Source of the DNA: GWF2-38-69 sp037127655
GTDB lineage: Bacteria > Verrucomicrobiota > Lentisphaeria > Victivallales > GWF2-38-69
Direction of reading: 5' to 3'
Assembly (NCBI GenBank): GCA_037127655.1
Contig: JBAXXY010000029.1
Location: forward strand, 1 to 22,249
Length of the DNA: 22,249 bases
The notes beneath the pieces were generated by a model, which was given only the letters and a program-made list of their open reading frames with translations, was not told the origin of the DNA and ran no database searches. A program made the translations under genes and the position numbers. Position 1 is the first letter of the stretch; every line of letters begins with the position of its first letter. Shown one piece after another: positions 8,166 through 16,701 of the stretch.

Positions 8166-9872
8166 TTATTTAGCCACATATAAAGCATAGGCATTATTGT
8201 GATTAGGAATTGTTTGAATTTTGAGTACAAACATATCTTTTAGCCATTGAGGACTTCTGTCATAAACCTTAGGTTCTTCAACCCAGTATTTGTAGTTTAG
8301 AGTATGGTTCTCATCATATAAAGGCCCGTTTACATCATAAGCTCTTCCTAAATAGTAGATTGTTTCTTCATCATTTCCTATAAATACCCGGGCGTCTTTA
8401 GGAATGATTTTATCAGCATCGGCGCAGAAGAATTTTACCGTATCGTATTTACATTCTATAGGAAGAATGTAAACATAATAAATAACTACTCCAATAAAAC
8501 TTAAAGCTATCACAATGTTAATTACCCTGTTTATACTGCCTTTCTCAAGGAGTTTGCAGAAGTAGTAAAATAAGCCCAAGATAATAAATACACCGATGAT
8601 AACAAAGATAAAATTTTCATTTACTAAGTCGCTTATAGCAATCATCGCTCTACCATCTCGCCTAGCCACGAATTTAAGATTATCTTCAGAACCAAGCACG
8701 CCTAAATAGCGCAAGACACCAAGTTTTACAAAAATTAAAGCTGCAGCAAAAAGAACAATTAGTCCAGCAAAAAAAGGAACCCACTTCTTAGATAGAGTAG
8801 GAGCCTTTACAATCAGCAGGTCAATATATCTGCCAATCAAAATAGCCAGAGCAGGAAGCAGAGGAACAATGTAATCACCTCTTTTAATAGCAGCTAATGT
8901 AAAAAATATAAAGACGACGAAAAACCAAATAACTAAGTAGTATGTCGACCATTTTAGTTTTTTTAACTTTTTAAAGTAATTGACTAGGGCAAAGGGTATA
9001 AATATTGCCCACGGGAGAGCGCTCACAAAGAGTTTAGGGAGATAGAAAAATATAGGGCCTCTTTTGCCGTCCCTGTATGTCATATCAATACCAGTAAATC
9101 TTGAAATATTTTGATTTACGAAAAAATCCCAGGAGAAAGCTCCATTTGTTCTCATGTTTTCGATGATGAACCATGGGGCTGCAATCAGCAACACAACAAT
9201 TACACCGTATATGGGCTTCATATCCCAGATAATTTTTGGATTTCTCTTAATGGCGACTATTAGAATAACCGTTATTCCTATGAGGCCTGCAGAAAGCGGC
9301 CCTTTAACAAGGATGCTCAATCCAAGCAGAGGGTAGAAGATATAAAGAAGTTTGTTAGCCTTAAAATCCTTGAAATACCCAAAATACATAAGGGACATCA
9401 AGGCGGTATAAAATGCACATAAAACTATATCAATTCTCGCAATATGTCCAAGATTGACAAAAAGCGTCATTGTGCTTAGGATATAACCGCTTAAGATAGC
9501 AGTTTTCCTACCATAAATCCTAAAAGCCATATGGCAGGAAATTATAACTGTAATTATGGCAGCTAGGGCTGACGGAACTCTTACGCTAAATTCATTTATG
9601 CCGCCAAGAATCAGCCCGGAGAGAGCATAGAACCAGTAGCACAAAATAGGCTTCTCTGTGGTTATGGCGCCATAATAGACTATATGCTCCCAATTACCTG
9701 TTTCGAGCATGTTCCTGGCGACAATTCCAGCCCTCCCTTCCTGGGCCGATGGAAGTCCTCCCGCGCCGAGATTGACAAAAAATATTATGATGACGACGAC
9801 AAAAAGAAGAAGCCATGAAAATTTATTTTCTTTTAGTTCGCTCCAAAAACTATGGTTGTTATCATCTACCAT
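8166..9872 (-). CDS. ArnT-like glycosyltransferase (GT39/GT83 superfamily), second copy with QE motif
   Basis: The 568-residue protein follows the same plan as its convergent neighbour: one N-terminal helix, an external loop with the motif SAQEGRAGIVARNM, TTEKPILCYW, about ten helices and a C-terminal soluble domain. The loop has Gln44-Glu45 where ArnT and protein mannosyltransferases have Asp-Glu, so the usual catalytic Asp is missing, while the later Asp (ARIDIVL, Asp148) is kept. It may be a subfamily with a different catalytic arrangement or substrate. The start has a very strong ribosome site, GGGGGAG, five bases upstream. It lies 98 bases after the phosphatase-family gene and ends 43 bases from the other transferase, tail to tail. 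Confidence 0.83.
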   Translation of the reverse strand: MVDDNNHSFWSELKENKFSWLLLFVVVIIIFFVNLGAGGLPSAQEGRAGIVARNMLETGNWEHIVYYGAITTEKPILCYWFYALSGLILGGINEFSVRVPSALAAIITVIISCHMAFRIYGRKTAILSGYILSTMTLFVNLGHIARIDIVLCAFYTALMSLMYFGYFKDFKANKLLYIFYPLLGLSILVKGPLSAGLIGITVILIVAIKRNPKIIWDMKPIYGVIVVLLIAAPWFIIENMRTNGAFSWDFFVNQNISRFTGIDMTYRDGKRGPIFFYLPKLFVSALPWAIFIPFALVNYFKKLKKLKWSTYYLVIWFFVVFIFFTLAAIKRGDYIVPLLPALAILIGRYIDLLIVKAPTLSKKWVPFFAGLIVLFAAALIFVKLGVLRYLGVLGSEDNLKFVARRDGRAMIAISDLVNENFIFVIIGVFIILGLFYYFCKLLEKGSINRVINIVIALSFIGVVIYYVYILPIECKYDTVKFFCADADKIIPKDARVFIGNDEETIYYLGRAYDVNGPLYDENHTLNYKYWVEEPKVYDRSPQWLKDMFVLKIQTIPNHNNAYALYVAK

Positions 9873-9970
9873 TTGAACTCCCCCTTTTTATAATGATTCT
9901 TAAACCTGGTAAGGATTACGCTTATCTTAGTGTAATCTCATATAATTATATTTTAAATTGGCGAAGATTA

Positions 9971-10777
9971 TTATTTTAAATACAATATGTCTTTAAGCTT
10001 GCGATGCAGTTTCTGGTTTGATACAAGCATACATTCGCAATTAAACTCTTTGGGCATATCTGGATTATCCGGCCCATAATTTGAAATAGCTGCACCAGCC
10101 TCTTTTGCTATCACGAAACCAGCCGCCATGTCCCATAAACTCACTGTCTCAAAGTATCCCTCAAGCCTACCGCAAGCCACCCAACATATGTCAATAGCCG
10201 CAGATGCCAGCCTTCTTATATCCTGACAGTTATCCAATATCTTCCTGACATTATCCATCAACGCAGGCCTTTTCTTTTTATCATAAGGAAAACCTGTAGC
10301 TATAATGGACTTGCTTAAATCATCTATCTGATTGCAGTAAATCCTGTCACCATTAAGAAAGGCTCCATGGCCGACAAGAGCGCTGAATTTCTCATATAAA
10401 AACGGGCAGTAAACTACTCCTAATTTGAGTTCTCCATTGTATGCAAAACCGATGGATATGGACACATTAAAATGTCCGTGGGCATAGTTAACTGTCCCGT
10501 CTATCGGATCAACAATCCAGAGAGGGCCGTAAAAGTCAGTTTTGCCTTTATGCGATTCTTCTGAATAAATCGGAATATCTGGATATTGCGCAGTTAGTTC
10601 TCTCCTTATAAGTTCATCAGATTTGAGGTCGGCAGAAGTAACAAGTTCCGAACCGCTTTTGTAGTTGAACTCCAGTTTTCCGCCGCGTAATTCTTTAATC
10701 AGATGGCCGGCTTTAACGGCCAGATCTTCTGCAAATTCAAGCATGTGTTCCAAGTCAATATCACAGTAATCTCTCAC
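9971..10777 (-). CDS. Inositol-monophosphatase-family phosphatase (SuhB-like)
   Basis: The 268-residue protein belongs to the Li+-sensitive, Mg2+-dependent phosphatase family, which hydrolyses small sugar or inositol phosphates in the cytoplasm. Metal ligands are visible: Glu73/Glu74 in YSEES, Asp90 and Asp93 in WIVDPIDGTVNYAHG, and Asp216 in WDMAAGFVIAKEAGA. VTSAD (46-50) is the preceding substrate-side motif. Length is normal for the family. The start is GTG at 10777, chosen because AGAGGAA lies five to six bases upstream; the first ATG is 11 codons later and has no such site. It has its own promoter. Possible substrates include myo-inositol 1-phosphate, histidinol phosphate, fructose 1,6-bisphosphate or nucleotide PAP; the sequence alone does not decide. 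Confidence 0.9.
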   Translation of the reverse strand: MRDYCDIDLEHMLEFAEDLAVKAGHLIKELRGGKLEFNYKSGSELVTSADLKSDELIRRELTAQYPDIPIYSEESHKGKTDFYGPLWIVDPIDGTVNYAHGHFNVSISIGFAYNGELKLGVVYCPFLYEKFSALVGHGAFLNGDRIYCNQIDDLSKSIIATGFPYDKKKRPALMDNVRKILDNCQDIRRLASAAIDICWVACGRLEGYFETVSLWDMAAGFVIAKEAGAAISNYGPDNPDMPKEFNCECMLVSNQKLHRKLKDILYLK

Positions 10778-10826
10778 TTAATTTCCTCTAGATTATGTCA
10801 TTAAAGTTTTTGTCTATTTATCTGCA

Positions 10827-10855
10827 AGTATATCGCCAAGACTGCATTCAGGCAA
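10827..10855 (-). promoter_or_regulatory. Promoter for the phosphatase-family gene
   Basis: On the minus strand, -35 TTGCCT (10855-10850) and -10 TATACT (10832-10827) are separated by exactly 17 bases. The transcript would start near 10820, with a leader of about 40 bases. It lies just after the pilT stop, so the phosphatase gene and the glycosyltransferase after it can be expressed apart from pilT. Confidence 0.6.
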
Positions 10856-10865
10856 TTTCTCAATC

Positions 10866-11960
10866 TTAGCTAAGTATCTTATTTTCAAGACCAAGAAATA
10901 CACCCTTGAAGTTCATCTTGAGCGACTCAGCGTTGTCTGAATTCTTAAGAGCTTCTTCTTCAGATATCAATCCTTTATTAACGAGATCAACAAGTGACTG
11001 ATTGAATGACTGCATTCCATCTTCCCTGCTTCCTTCAATGGCAGCGGCAAGTTTGTCCAGTTTATTTTCTCTGAGAAGCGACTGGATAATAGGAGTGTTG
11101 TACATTATTTCCACTGATGGTACCACTCCATTTCCCTGAGCATTGGTCAGGAGCCTTTGGGATACTATTCCCGCCAGACTTGCAGATAGAGACTGCCTCA
11201 AAGCCAGATGTTCGGATGAATCATAAAAATCCAGGATACGGTTTATGCTCTGGGGCGCATTCCTAGTGTGAAGAGTGGAAAAAACCAGATGCCCTGTATC
11301 GGCCGCTTTTAGCGCGGCTTCAAAACTATCTTTGGAACGCATTTCTCCTACTACTATTATGTCAGGATCCTGCCTCAAACTATGGATAAAAGCGCTCTCG
11401 AATGAAACAGTGTCAAGCCCGACTTCCCTTTGTTCGATAAAGGATTCCTTGTCTTTGAATTCGTATTCTATCGGGTCTTCGATAGTAATTATGTGCATTT
11501 TCTTGTTTTGATTTATGTAGTCAATAATTGATGCTAGAGTGGTGGATTTACCTGAACCAGTTGTGCCTGTGACAAATACTATTCCTCGCTCAAATTGAGC
11601 TATTTTGTCTATCTGCGGCGGCAATCCAAGCGACTTAAAGTCAAGAATTTTAGATTTAACATGTCTCAATGCAAGAGTAGCCGAGCCTCTCTGTTTGTGA
11701 ATATTTACCCTGAATCTGCCTATTTCAGGCTCCACATAGGATAGATCCACATCACCGACATTATTATATTTCTTTCTCTGGTCATCTGTAAGCATCATCG
11801 AGAGCATTTCTAAAAGGCATTTCTCATCTGTGATAAAATCGCACTCTACAAGATTTCCACTCACCCTCAATGTGACTGGAGCGCCAGTTTTTATATGAAT
11901 GTCAGATGCCTTTTGTTCGACTGCAAATCTTAATACTTCTCTTATCGGATTTTCACTCAT
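10866..11960 (-). CDS. PilT/PilU-family type IV pilus retraction ATPase
   Basis: The 364-residue protein is a complete member of the PilT class of secretion ATPases, which form cytoplasmic hexamers that drive pilus retraction. It has the N-terminal PAS-like domain with ASDIHIKTG (18-26), Walker A GTTGSGKST (132-140), the Asp box ITIEDPIEYE, Walker B DIIVVGEMR, and the His box GHLVFSTLHT (223-232). The C-terminal region has GMQSFNQSLVDLV and GLISEEEAL. It lacks a clear AIRNLIRE-type motif, having IIQSLLREN in the corresponding place, so PilT versus PilU is not settled. The upstream secreted-protein gene ends four bases before the start; the leader has only a weak AAGG, so translation is probably coupled. 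No other pilus gene is present. Confidence 0.92.
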   Translation of the reverse strand: MSENPIREVLRFAVEQKASDIHIKTGAPVTLRVSGNLVECDFITDEKCLLEMLSMMLTDDQRKKYNNVGDVDLSYVEPEIGRFRVNIHKQRGSATLALRHVKSKILDFKSLGLPPQIDKIAQFERGIVFVTGTTGSGKSTTLASIIDYINQNKKMHIITIEDPIEYEFKDKESFIEQREVGLDTVSFESAFIHSLRQDPDIIVVGEMRSKDSFEAALKAADTGHLVFSTLHTRNAPQSINRILDFYDSSEHLALRQSLSASLAGIVSQRLLTNAQGNGVVPSVEIMYNTPIIQSLLRENKLDKLAAAIEGSREDGMQSFNQSLVDLVNKGLISEEEALKNSDNAESLKMNFKGVFLGLENKILS

Positions 11961-11964
11961 AGCC

Positions 11965-12702
11965 TTACTTACCTATCGCTTCAGGATGATTGCTGAAATA
12001 ATTCAAAGCTGTCTGATAATCTGCATAGCAGGGTACTTTCTGTTTTTCCACAGACGGAATAGTTGTAGTTTTCTGCAATGCAGCCTCTTGGCTCTGTAAA
12101 TTAGAGATATTCGTAGGTTGAAATGAAGGGGTCTGATATGTAGTGTTTTTATTCAGGGGATAAACTTTACCAACCCATTCCTGATCTGGCTCAACAGATT
12201 TTCCTAGAAGGCAAATTAAACCAAACGGAGCCTCCTTGTCATAATCATCCGATCTGTAAGCATACCCGATGCTTCCAATATCTGACTGATTTATGGAATT
12301 GAATGTTATTTCCACCTCATTTGCTCTGAGATAATCTGTAATTTTTGTGAAGTTCTCAACTTCTTTCTTTTGTTCCGCATAATACGCTTTAGTATCTTTT
12401 GCTTTTTGAGCATCGATTGCGCTGATTTCCTCTGATCTTTGGGTATCAAAAGCTGTGGCTGTCTGTGCGCTTAGGTTATACTCTTTTTTAATAGCATCGG
12501 GGAGCTGGATTATGTTTATGTGCTTAATATCTTCAAATCCGTTCGCATCGACATAACTTATCACCAAACCATCCGGCATTACTTTCAGTACCGATGCATC
12601 CTTATAGACCGTTCCGTCAGTCCCAGTGAAATCCAGGGCATTAGAACTAATAGATATAAACATAGTAAACAGGACCAGGAAAGAACTAAGAAAAGTTTTC
12701 AT
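11965..12702 (-). CDS. Secreted protein of unknown function, SH3-like N-terminal domain
   Basis: Translation probably begins at the ATG at 12702, which has AAGGAG nine bases upstream; a TTG two codons earlier is too close to it. The 245-residue product has a Sec signal peptide (MKTFLSSFLVLFTMFISISS, cut near SNA-LD). The mature N-terminus (about residues 24-75) has the pattern DGTVYKDASVLKVMPDGLVI followed by a strand and LPDAIKKEYN, a short beta domain common at the N-terminus of secreted proteins of the Planctomycetes-Verrucomicrobia-Lentisphaerae group. Next comes a charged, Ala/Lys/Glu-rich helix (about 85-115, possible coiled coil) and a second, unrecognised part with a Gln/Thr-rich linker. 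It is the first gene of a two-gene unit with the PilT-like ATPase. No enzyme motif was found. Confidence 0.8.
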   Translation of the reverse strand: MKTFLSSFLVLFTMFISISSNALDFTGTDGTVYKDASVLKVMPDGLVISYVDANGFEDIKHINIIQLPDAIKKEYNLSAQTATAFDTQRSEEISAIDAQKAKDTKAYYAEQKKEVENFTKITDYLRANEVEITFNSINQSDIGSIGYAYRSDDYDKEAPFGLICLLGKSVEPDQEWVGKVYPLNKNTTYQTPSFQPTNISNLQSQEAALQKTTTIPSVEKQKVPCYADYQTALNYFSNHPEAIGK

Positions 12703-12729
12703 AAGCAAGAACTCCTTATTTTTAGCGTA

Positions 12730-12758
12730 ATTATAGTAAACAATTTATTCGGATTCAA
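12730..12758 (-). promoter_or_regulatory. Promoter for the secreted protein-pilT unit
   Basis: On the minus strand, -35 TTGAAT (12758-12753), a 17-base spacer and a perfect -10 TATAAT (12735-12730). The start point would be near 12723, about 20 bases before the start codon and just ahead of the AAGGAG site. The remaining bases up to 12827 hold nothing further that I can identify. Confidence 0.7.
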
Positions 12759-12827
12759 TAAGTTGGATTTCAGATTTATGATTTCGGCTTCCGTAATTTC
12801 TAAGAACTAACAACCATCAACTATTAA

Positions 12828-13493
12828 CTATTTCCTGATGTCGCTGACTTCATTAAGTTTTTCTTCCACAAATTTACGCCACTTTTCTTTTTCAGCATCA
12901 GAAAGATCGGGCGGAATTTGGATGCTGTCGCCTGCGACTAAATGCAGTTTTGAAAATGGCTTTGGAATCTGAAAATTATCCCAGCTTTTTAACTGCCAAT
13001 ATCTTGAAGCATTTACACTAACTGGTAAAATTGGATAGCCTGTCAATGATGCAAGTATTATCGGTCCCATGCTCAGTTTGTATTTGGGACCTCTTGGACC
13101 GTCTGGAGTCATGCTGATATTATTACCTTTCTTCAAGACGCTCAGCGCTTCATTCAAGACGCCTGCAGCGCGTTTTCTTGACGAACCCCTTACGCTCATA
13201 ACTCCAAATTGTTTGGCCAAATCTGCGATATATTGCCCATCTCTTGACGGACTGATCATTGCGTGAGTTCTTAACCGATACTTTCTCTCAAACATCAGAG
13301 GGTAGAAAAGAAGCCTATTGTGCCAGGTTACTGTTATATATGGAAGTTTATCCATTTTTATGCAGCCATGAGGATCAACAGTCTTGGTTCTCATTAGGAA
13401 GAACTTAATAGAACGCATGATCAAAGCAAGGATGACAAAAAGAAAGTCAGGCAGTTTCTTAACTTTACGGTATGATTTCAGGATGTCGCTCAT
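12828..13493 (-). CDS. DUF374 lysophospholipid acyltransferase-like protein
   Basis: The 221-residue protein is of the DUF374 group within the LPLAT (PlsC-like) superfamily. After one N-terminal membrane segment (about 15-33) it shows VTWHNRLLF (Trp57-His58), SPSRDGQYIADLAKQFG (Ser81 to Asp85), VRGSSRKRAAG (102-111) and ISMTPDGPRGP (127-136), the four conserved blocks of the family. The expected activity is acyl transfer to a lipid acceptor, possibly the lipid A core, at the inner face of the cytoplasmic membrane, but the substrate of DUF374 proteins is not generally established. Nine bases separate it from the sugar-kinase gene upstream, and AGGA precedes the start by seven bases, so it looks like the last gene of that cluster. 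Confidence 0.87.
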   Translation of the reverse strand: MSDILKSYRKVKKLPDFLFVILALIMRSIKFFLMRTKTVDPHGCIKMDKLPYITVTWHNRLLFYPLMFERKYRLRTHAMISPSRDGQYIADLAKQFGVMSVRGSSRKRAAGVLNEALSVLKKGNNISMTPDGPRGPKYKLSMGPIILASLTGYPILPVSVNASRYWQLKSWDNFQIPKPFSKLHLVAGDSIQIPPDLSDAEKEKWRKFVEEKLNEVSDIRK

Positions 13494-13502
13494 CTAACCG
13501 TC

Positions 13503-14372
13503 CTACAATTTAAGGTTATTCATGCAAACAGCCGCCGCTCCAAGCACGGGCGCATCCACTGCGTTTTCAGAAAATTCGATAATCAATTTCTCAGAAGCTC
13601 TGGCATAAGTAAATTTCTTTATCTCGGCTCGCATTGATGTTTCAAAGAATTTTCTTGAACCAACTATAGAACCGCCGATGACAATCGCCTGAGGATCAAT
13701 GCTCGTAATTATCATCTTAATGACTCGTCCGAGATGATAGCCAAACTCAGCAAAGATTTTAAGAGCTTCTTTATCGCCATTCTCGGCGTTTTTGTATAGA
13801 TCAGCTCCGTCCAAATGGTATTTCTCTCTGAAAAAGTGTCCGCTGCAATAGTCCTCAGCCTTAGAATCAAGGTAGTAAAGTTCGCCAAATTCTCCTGACA
13901 TACAGTTTTCGTCTTTCAATAAATATCCACCGTTAATGATTCCTCCACCAAGCCCCGTACCAATAGTCAGCCCTACAAAGTTCTCGTATTTCTGTCCCTT
14001 GCCATAAAATCTCTCACCTATTGCAAAACAGTTTGCATCGTTATCAAGGAACACCGGCACGCCAAATTTCTTCTGAAGAATCGGGCCCAAAGCAACCTCT
14101 TTCCATGATGTAATATTCTGAGCATCATAGATTGTACCTTCTTTTCTGTTAACTATGCTCGGAACTCCGATTCCAATCCCTTCTACTCCATCCTCAAAAA
14201 CTCTCCCGATCGCATCCGAAATATTGGATATCACCACATCTACTGAAGTTGATGTGTCATTAAATGAAAGTATAGACTTGAATGATTTCCTGACGCTCGA
14301 GCCAATAACAAGACCTGCATTGACTTTCGTCCCTCCCAAATCCACTCCGACGACTTTCAGTTCTTTGTCCAC
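13503..14372 (-). CDS. ROK-family sugar kinase without the classical zinc motif
   Basis: The 289-residue protein has the ROK ATP-binding start GVDLGGTKVNAG (9-20), FLDNDANCFAIGE (Asp112 as general base), TIGTGLGGGIINGG (136-149) and GEFGE. It would phosphorylate a hexose or N-acetyl-hexosamine in the cytoplasm. The family's zinc-binding block (GHxxxxxxxxxCxCGxxGCxE) is absent: in its place stands GEFGELYYLDSKAEDYCSGHFF, lacking the His and the Cys-x-Cys-Gly-x-x-Gly-Cys. This arrangement resembles a subgroup I recall from Bacteroides-type bacteria. Translation begins at GTG (14372), with GGAG nine bases upstream. The FucP-like permease gene ends 29 bases upstream, so import and phosphorylation of the same sugar is a reasonable inference. 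Confidence 0.9.
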   Translation of the reverse strand: MDKELKVVGVDLGGTKVNAGLVIGSSVRKSFKSILSFNDTSTSVDVVISNISDAIGRVFEDGVEGIGIGVPSIVNRKEGTIYDAQNITSWKEVALGPILQKKFGVPVFLDNDANCFAIGERFYGKGQKYENFVGLTIGTGLGGGIINGGYLLKDENCMSGEFGELYYLDSKAEDYCSGHFFREKYHLDGADLYKNAENGDKEALKIFAEFGYHLGRVIKMIITSIDPQAIVIGGSIVGSRKFFETSMRAEIKKFTYARASEKLIIEFSENAVDAPVLGAAAVCMNNLKL

Positions 14373-14401
14373 TTTTCTTCTCTCCGACTTTAACTAAAAA
14401 T

Positions 14402-15646
14402 TTAAAAAAATTTTTTATTCTTAATGATAGGCTTAGCCCAGATAGAAATAAAGAGGACATAAAACAAAGGCACAAAGATTATGCTCATTGCTAATTTCAG
14501 ACCGATCAAGTCCCCAAGAAATCCGATCAAGAGCGAGATGACAGCCGCTCCGCATATTCCCGTACATAAAATCCCGGACAATGCCCCATGGTGTTCAAGA
14601 ATAGAATTCATACCCAGCGAAAGAATGCTTGGATACATTATCGCAAAGAAAAGCCCGCAAAGAGGAAATGTATAAATTACTATGTCAGCGCTCCCGAAAA
14701 GAGACAAACCAAGAAGTATCATTGCAATCAGCGCAAATATGCCAAGCATCTTCTTCACACTCATTAAGAGGATTAAGATTACTCCCAAACCTCCACCCAG
14801 GCTTATGCAGAGCCAGAACCTTGAAAGAATAACAGCACCGCTAGTTTCAGGATTAAGTCCATGGTAAGTCTCAAGGAATTTCGTCATCCAGTTAGACACC
14901 CCCTGCTCTACTCCTGCGTAAGCGAAAATCCCGAAGAAAAAAAGCCATACCTTTCGATCTTTCAGCAATTTAACTAGCACTTTCAGGCCGCCTATTTTAT
15001 CTTCACTGTTCATTTCCATCTTCGGAAATTTGATTAGGAATAAAAGCAAAAGAACAAAGATACAGGCAATCATGCAAACCCAATATATTGAAATCCATGG
15101 CATCGTTGGCGGAGTCAAAACCCTGATCAAGGCTATTATGGGATTTGATAAATTTCCAGCATTCAAACGGGTTATCAGGTAAGAGAATATCAATGGACTA
15201 AGTATCGAACCTGCACCATAAACAAGTTGTCCGAAGATAAGATAAAAAGAGAAATATTCTTCACCGCCAACATTACGAACCAAAGGATTTATCACCACCT
15301 GCACGACTGACATCCCTGCCCCTGCAATAAAAAGCGATGCCAGAAAAACTCCATAAGATGGCAAGACAATAAAAGAAAGAGTGGCTAAAGCTGTAAAACA
15401 AAATGCTGTTATTATCATGCTTCTTGCACTGTGCCTCTCGTGAATACAGCCTGCAGGAATTGACATTACCGCATAAGCAATAAAAAAAGCAAAAGGCAAA
15501 ATCCCTGCCATGGACAGGGATAGATTCATAGAATCTTTCGCAAATGGAAGAACTGTCCCCGATAAGTTCGTCAGGATTGACATTGCAAAAACAGCAATCC
15601 CGACAGTAAAAAGAATCAAAGCCTTTCTCGGAAATGGCATAAGCAT
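14402..15646 (-). CDS. FucP-like major facilitator sugar permease, first copy
   Basis: The 414-residue protein has twelve predicted helices and resembles the FucP/GlcP sugar:H+ symporter family. Recognisable segments are NLSGTVLPFAKD in TM1, ILPFAFFIAYAVMSIPAG in TM2, INPLVRNVGGEEYFSF after TM4 and GMNSILEHHGALSG late in the protein. The acidic residues that couple proton and fucose in E. coli FucP (Asp46 and Glu135) are replaced here by Gly30 and Gln116, judged by alignment from memory. It follows the calpain-like gene after only six bases, has no Shine-Dalgarno sequence and is probably translated by coupling. The next gene is a ROK kinase. A second Met two codons in is an alternative start. 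A paralogue lies at 17855-19102. Confidence 0.87.
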   Translation of the reverse strand: MLMPFPRKALILFTVGIAVFAMSILTNLSGTVLPFAKDSMNLSLSMAGILPFAFFIAYAVMSIPAGCIHERHSARSMIITAFCFTALATLSFIVLPSYGVFLASLFIAGAGMSVVQVVINPLVRNVGGEEYFSFYLIFGQLVYGAGSILSPLIFSYLITRLNAGNLSNPIIALIRVLTPPTMPWISIYWVCMIACIFVLLLLFLIKFPKMEMNSEDKIGGLKVLVKLLKDRKVWLFFFGIFAYAGVEQGVSNWMTKFLETYHGLNPETSGAVILSRFWLCISLGGGLGVILILLMSVKKMLGIFALIAMILLGLSLFGSADIVIYTFPLCGLFFAIMYPSILSLGMNSILEHHGALSGILCTGICGAAVISLLIGFLGDLIGLKLAMSIIFVPLFYVLFISIWAKPIIKNKKFF

Positions 15647-15652
15647 ATCAGA

Positions 15653-16693
15653 TTAATTTTTTTCGATGACAAGAGTGAAAAAAAATCTCTTAAAGTCGCT
15701 GAGTTTAATCGTAAATATTCCTTTCTTCTGTTCATACCCATTTTGAGGCCCTGATTCTCCTTTTATATTTACATCAATGCCCCAGGGGTTCCATAAAGTA
15801 AGAGTGTCTGTTTCCTTGTCGAAACCAAGAACCGCATAATCATGGTCATCAGGAAGTTTACCACTATGATTATCCGTAGCTGCTTCAGCCATGAGTTTGT
15901 GCTCCTGCATAAAGATTAACTCTCTTCGAACTACATTCTCTTTACTTCTTTTTAAAACATAGCGGTTAAAGTTATGACCAGTCCACATATGAACAGCAGA
16001 TTTTGCTGTACCAGAATTAATATCCAGAATATCATCAGTTGCCGCTTTGCCAGATTCTCTCCTTGCACCCAGCGCTTTTTGAAGTATCCCCATCCATAAA
16101 CCATCGCTTAATGTAGAAACCGAGTTGACATAGATCAATTCTGCATCACTAGGAGGCTCAATGACTACGCTTTCTCCATCAGGGAAGCGGACATGGTATT
16201 TATTATCTTCCGTTTTATGGATAGCGTTGATAATGACATCAGGACGGTTTTTGGCTATCCATCCAGTTCCCGAAAAAAAGTAACAATCACCCGCAGGTCC
16301 CTGCTGAAGTTTGCCGAAATCCGGTTTACCGCTTGCAAACAGATTTCTGTTGATTGCTTCAACCGCCTCTGAAGCGGCATCATATTTAATCTTATAAAAC
16401 TTGCTGTCAATAATTTTAAGCGTCTCATTTTTTGTAATAGATTGCTTTTTGCTGATATTCAAACATTTCGCAAGAGCTACAAGAGCTGCGGCATTTTTAC
16501 CTGTAATTTGAGTGTCAGATAATTTTCTTTGGAGCTCTGTCAGAGAAATGGTCTCTTTATTATCTGTCCAGCTTCCCCAATTCTCAGACAATACAGCAGC
16601 TGTGGATGCAGATTTATTTGGCGATGAAATATCTTCAGCGTATCCGCAACTTATAATGACTGAAAGGAATAAGATATATAGAATTTTCTTCAT
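15653..16693 (-). CDS. Exported calpain-like (C2 family) cysteine peptidase
   Basis: The 346-residue protein starts with a signal sequence (MKKILYILFLSVIISCGYA); Cys16 in VIISC could be a lipoprotein site, otherwise cleavage after GYA is likely. After about 100 residues of unknown helical sequence comes a papain-fold core like the calpain C2 family: Gln131 and Cys137 in LQQGPAGDCYFFSG, His284 in DDHDYAVLGFD and Asn302 in LWNPWG, that is the full Gln-Cys-His-Asn set. SDGLWMGILQKAL between them matches the calpain W-x-x-LL/EKA-x-A segment. No EF hand or C2 domain is visible. Start: the ATG at 16693 is preferred to the TTG at 16699; there is no Shine-Dalgarno sequence and the -10 box is eight bases away, so the message may be leaderless. 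It leads a cluster with a sugar permease and kinase. Confidence 0.8.
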   Translation of the reverse strand: MKKILYILFLSVIISCGYAEDISSPNKSASTAAVLSENWGSWTDNKETISLTELQRKLSDTQITGKNAAALVALAKCLNISKKQSITKNETLKIIDSKFYKIKYDAASEAVEAINRNLFASGKPDFGKLQQGPAGDCYFFSGTGWIAKNRPDVIINAIHKTEDNKYHVRFPDGESVVIEPPSDAELIYVNSVSTLSDGLWMGILQKALGARRESGKAATDDILDINSGTAKSAVHMWTGHNFNRYVLKRSKENVVRRELIFMQEHKLMAEAATDNHSGKLPDDHDYAVLGFDKETDTLTLWNPWGIDVNIKGESGPQNGYEQKKGIFTIKLSDFKRFFFTLVIEKN

Positions 16694-16701
16694 AATCAAA
16701 T

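Noticed and set aside
12703..12708. TTG start two codons upstream for the secreted protein
   Set aside because: It is only three bases from the AAGGAG site, whereas the ATG at 12702 is at a normal distance and starts a typical signal peptide.
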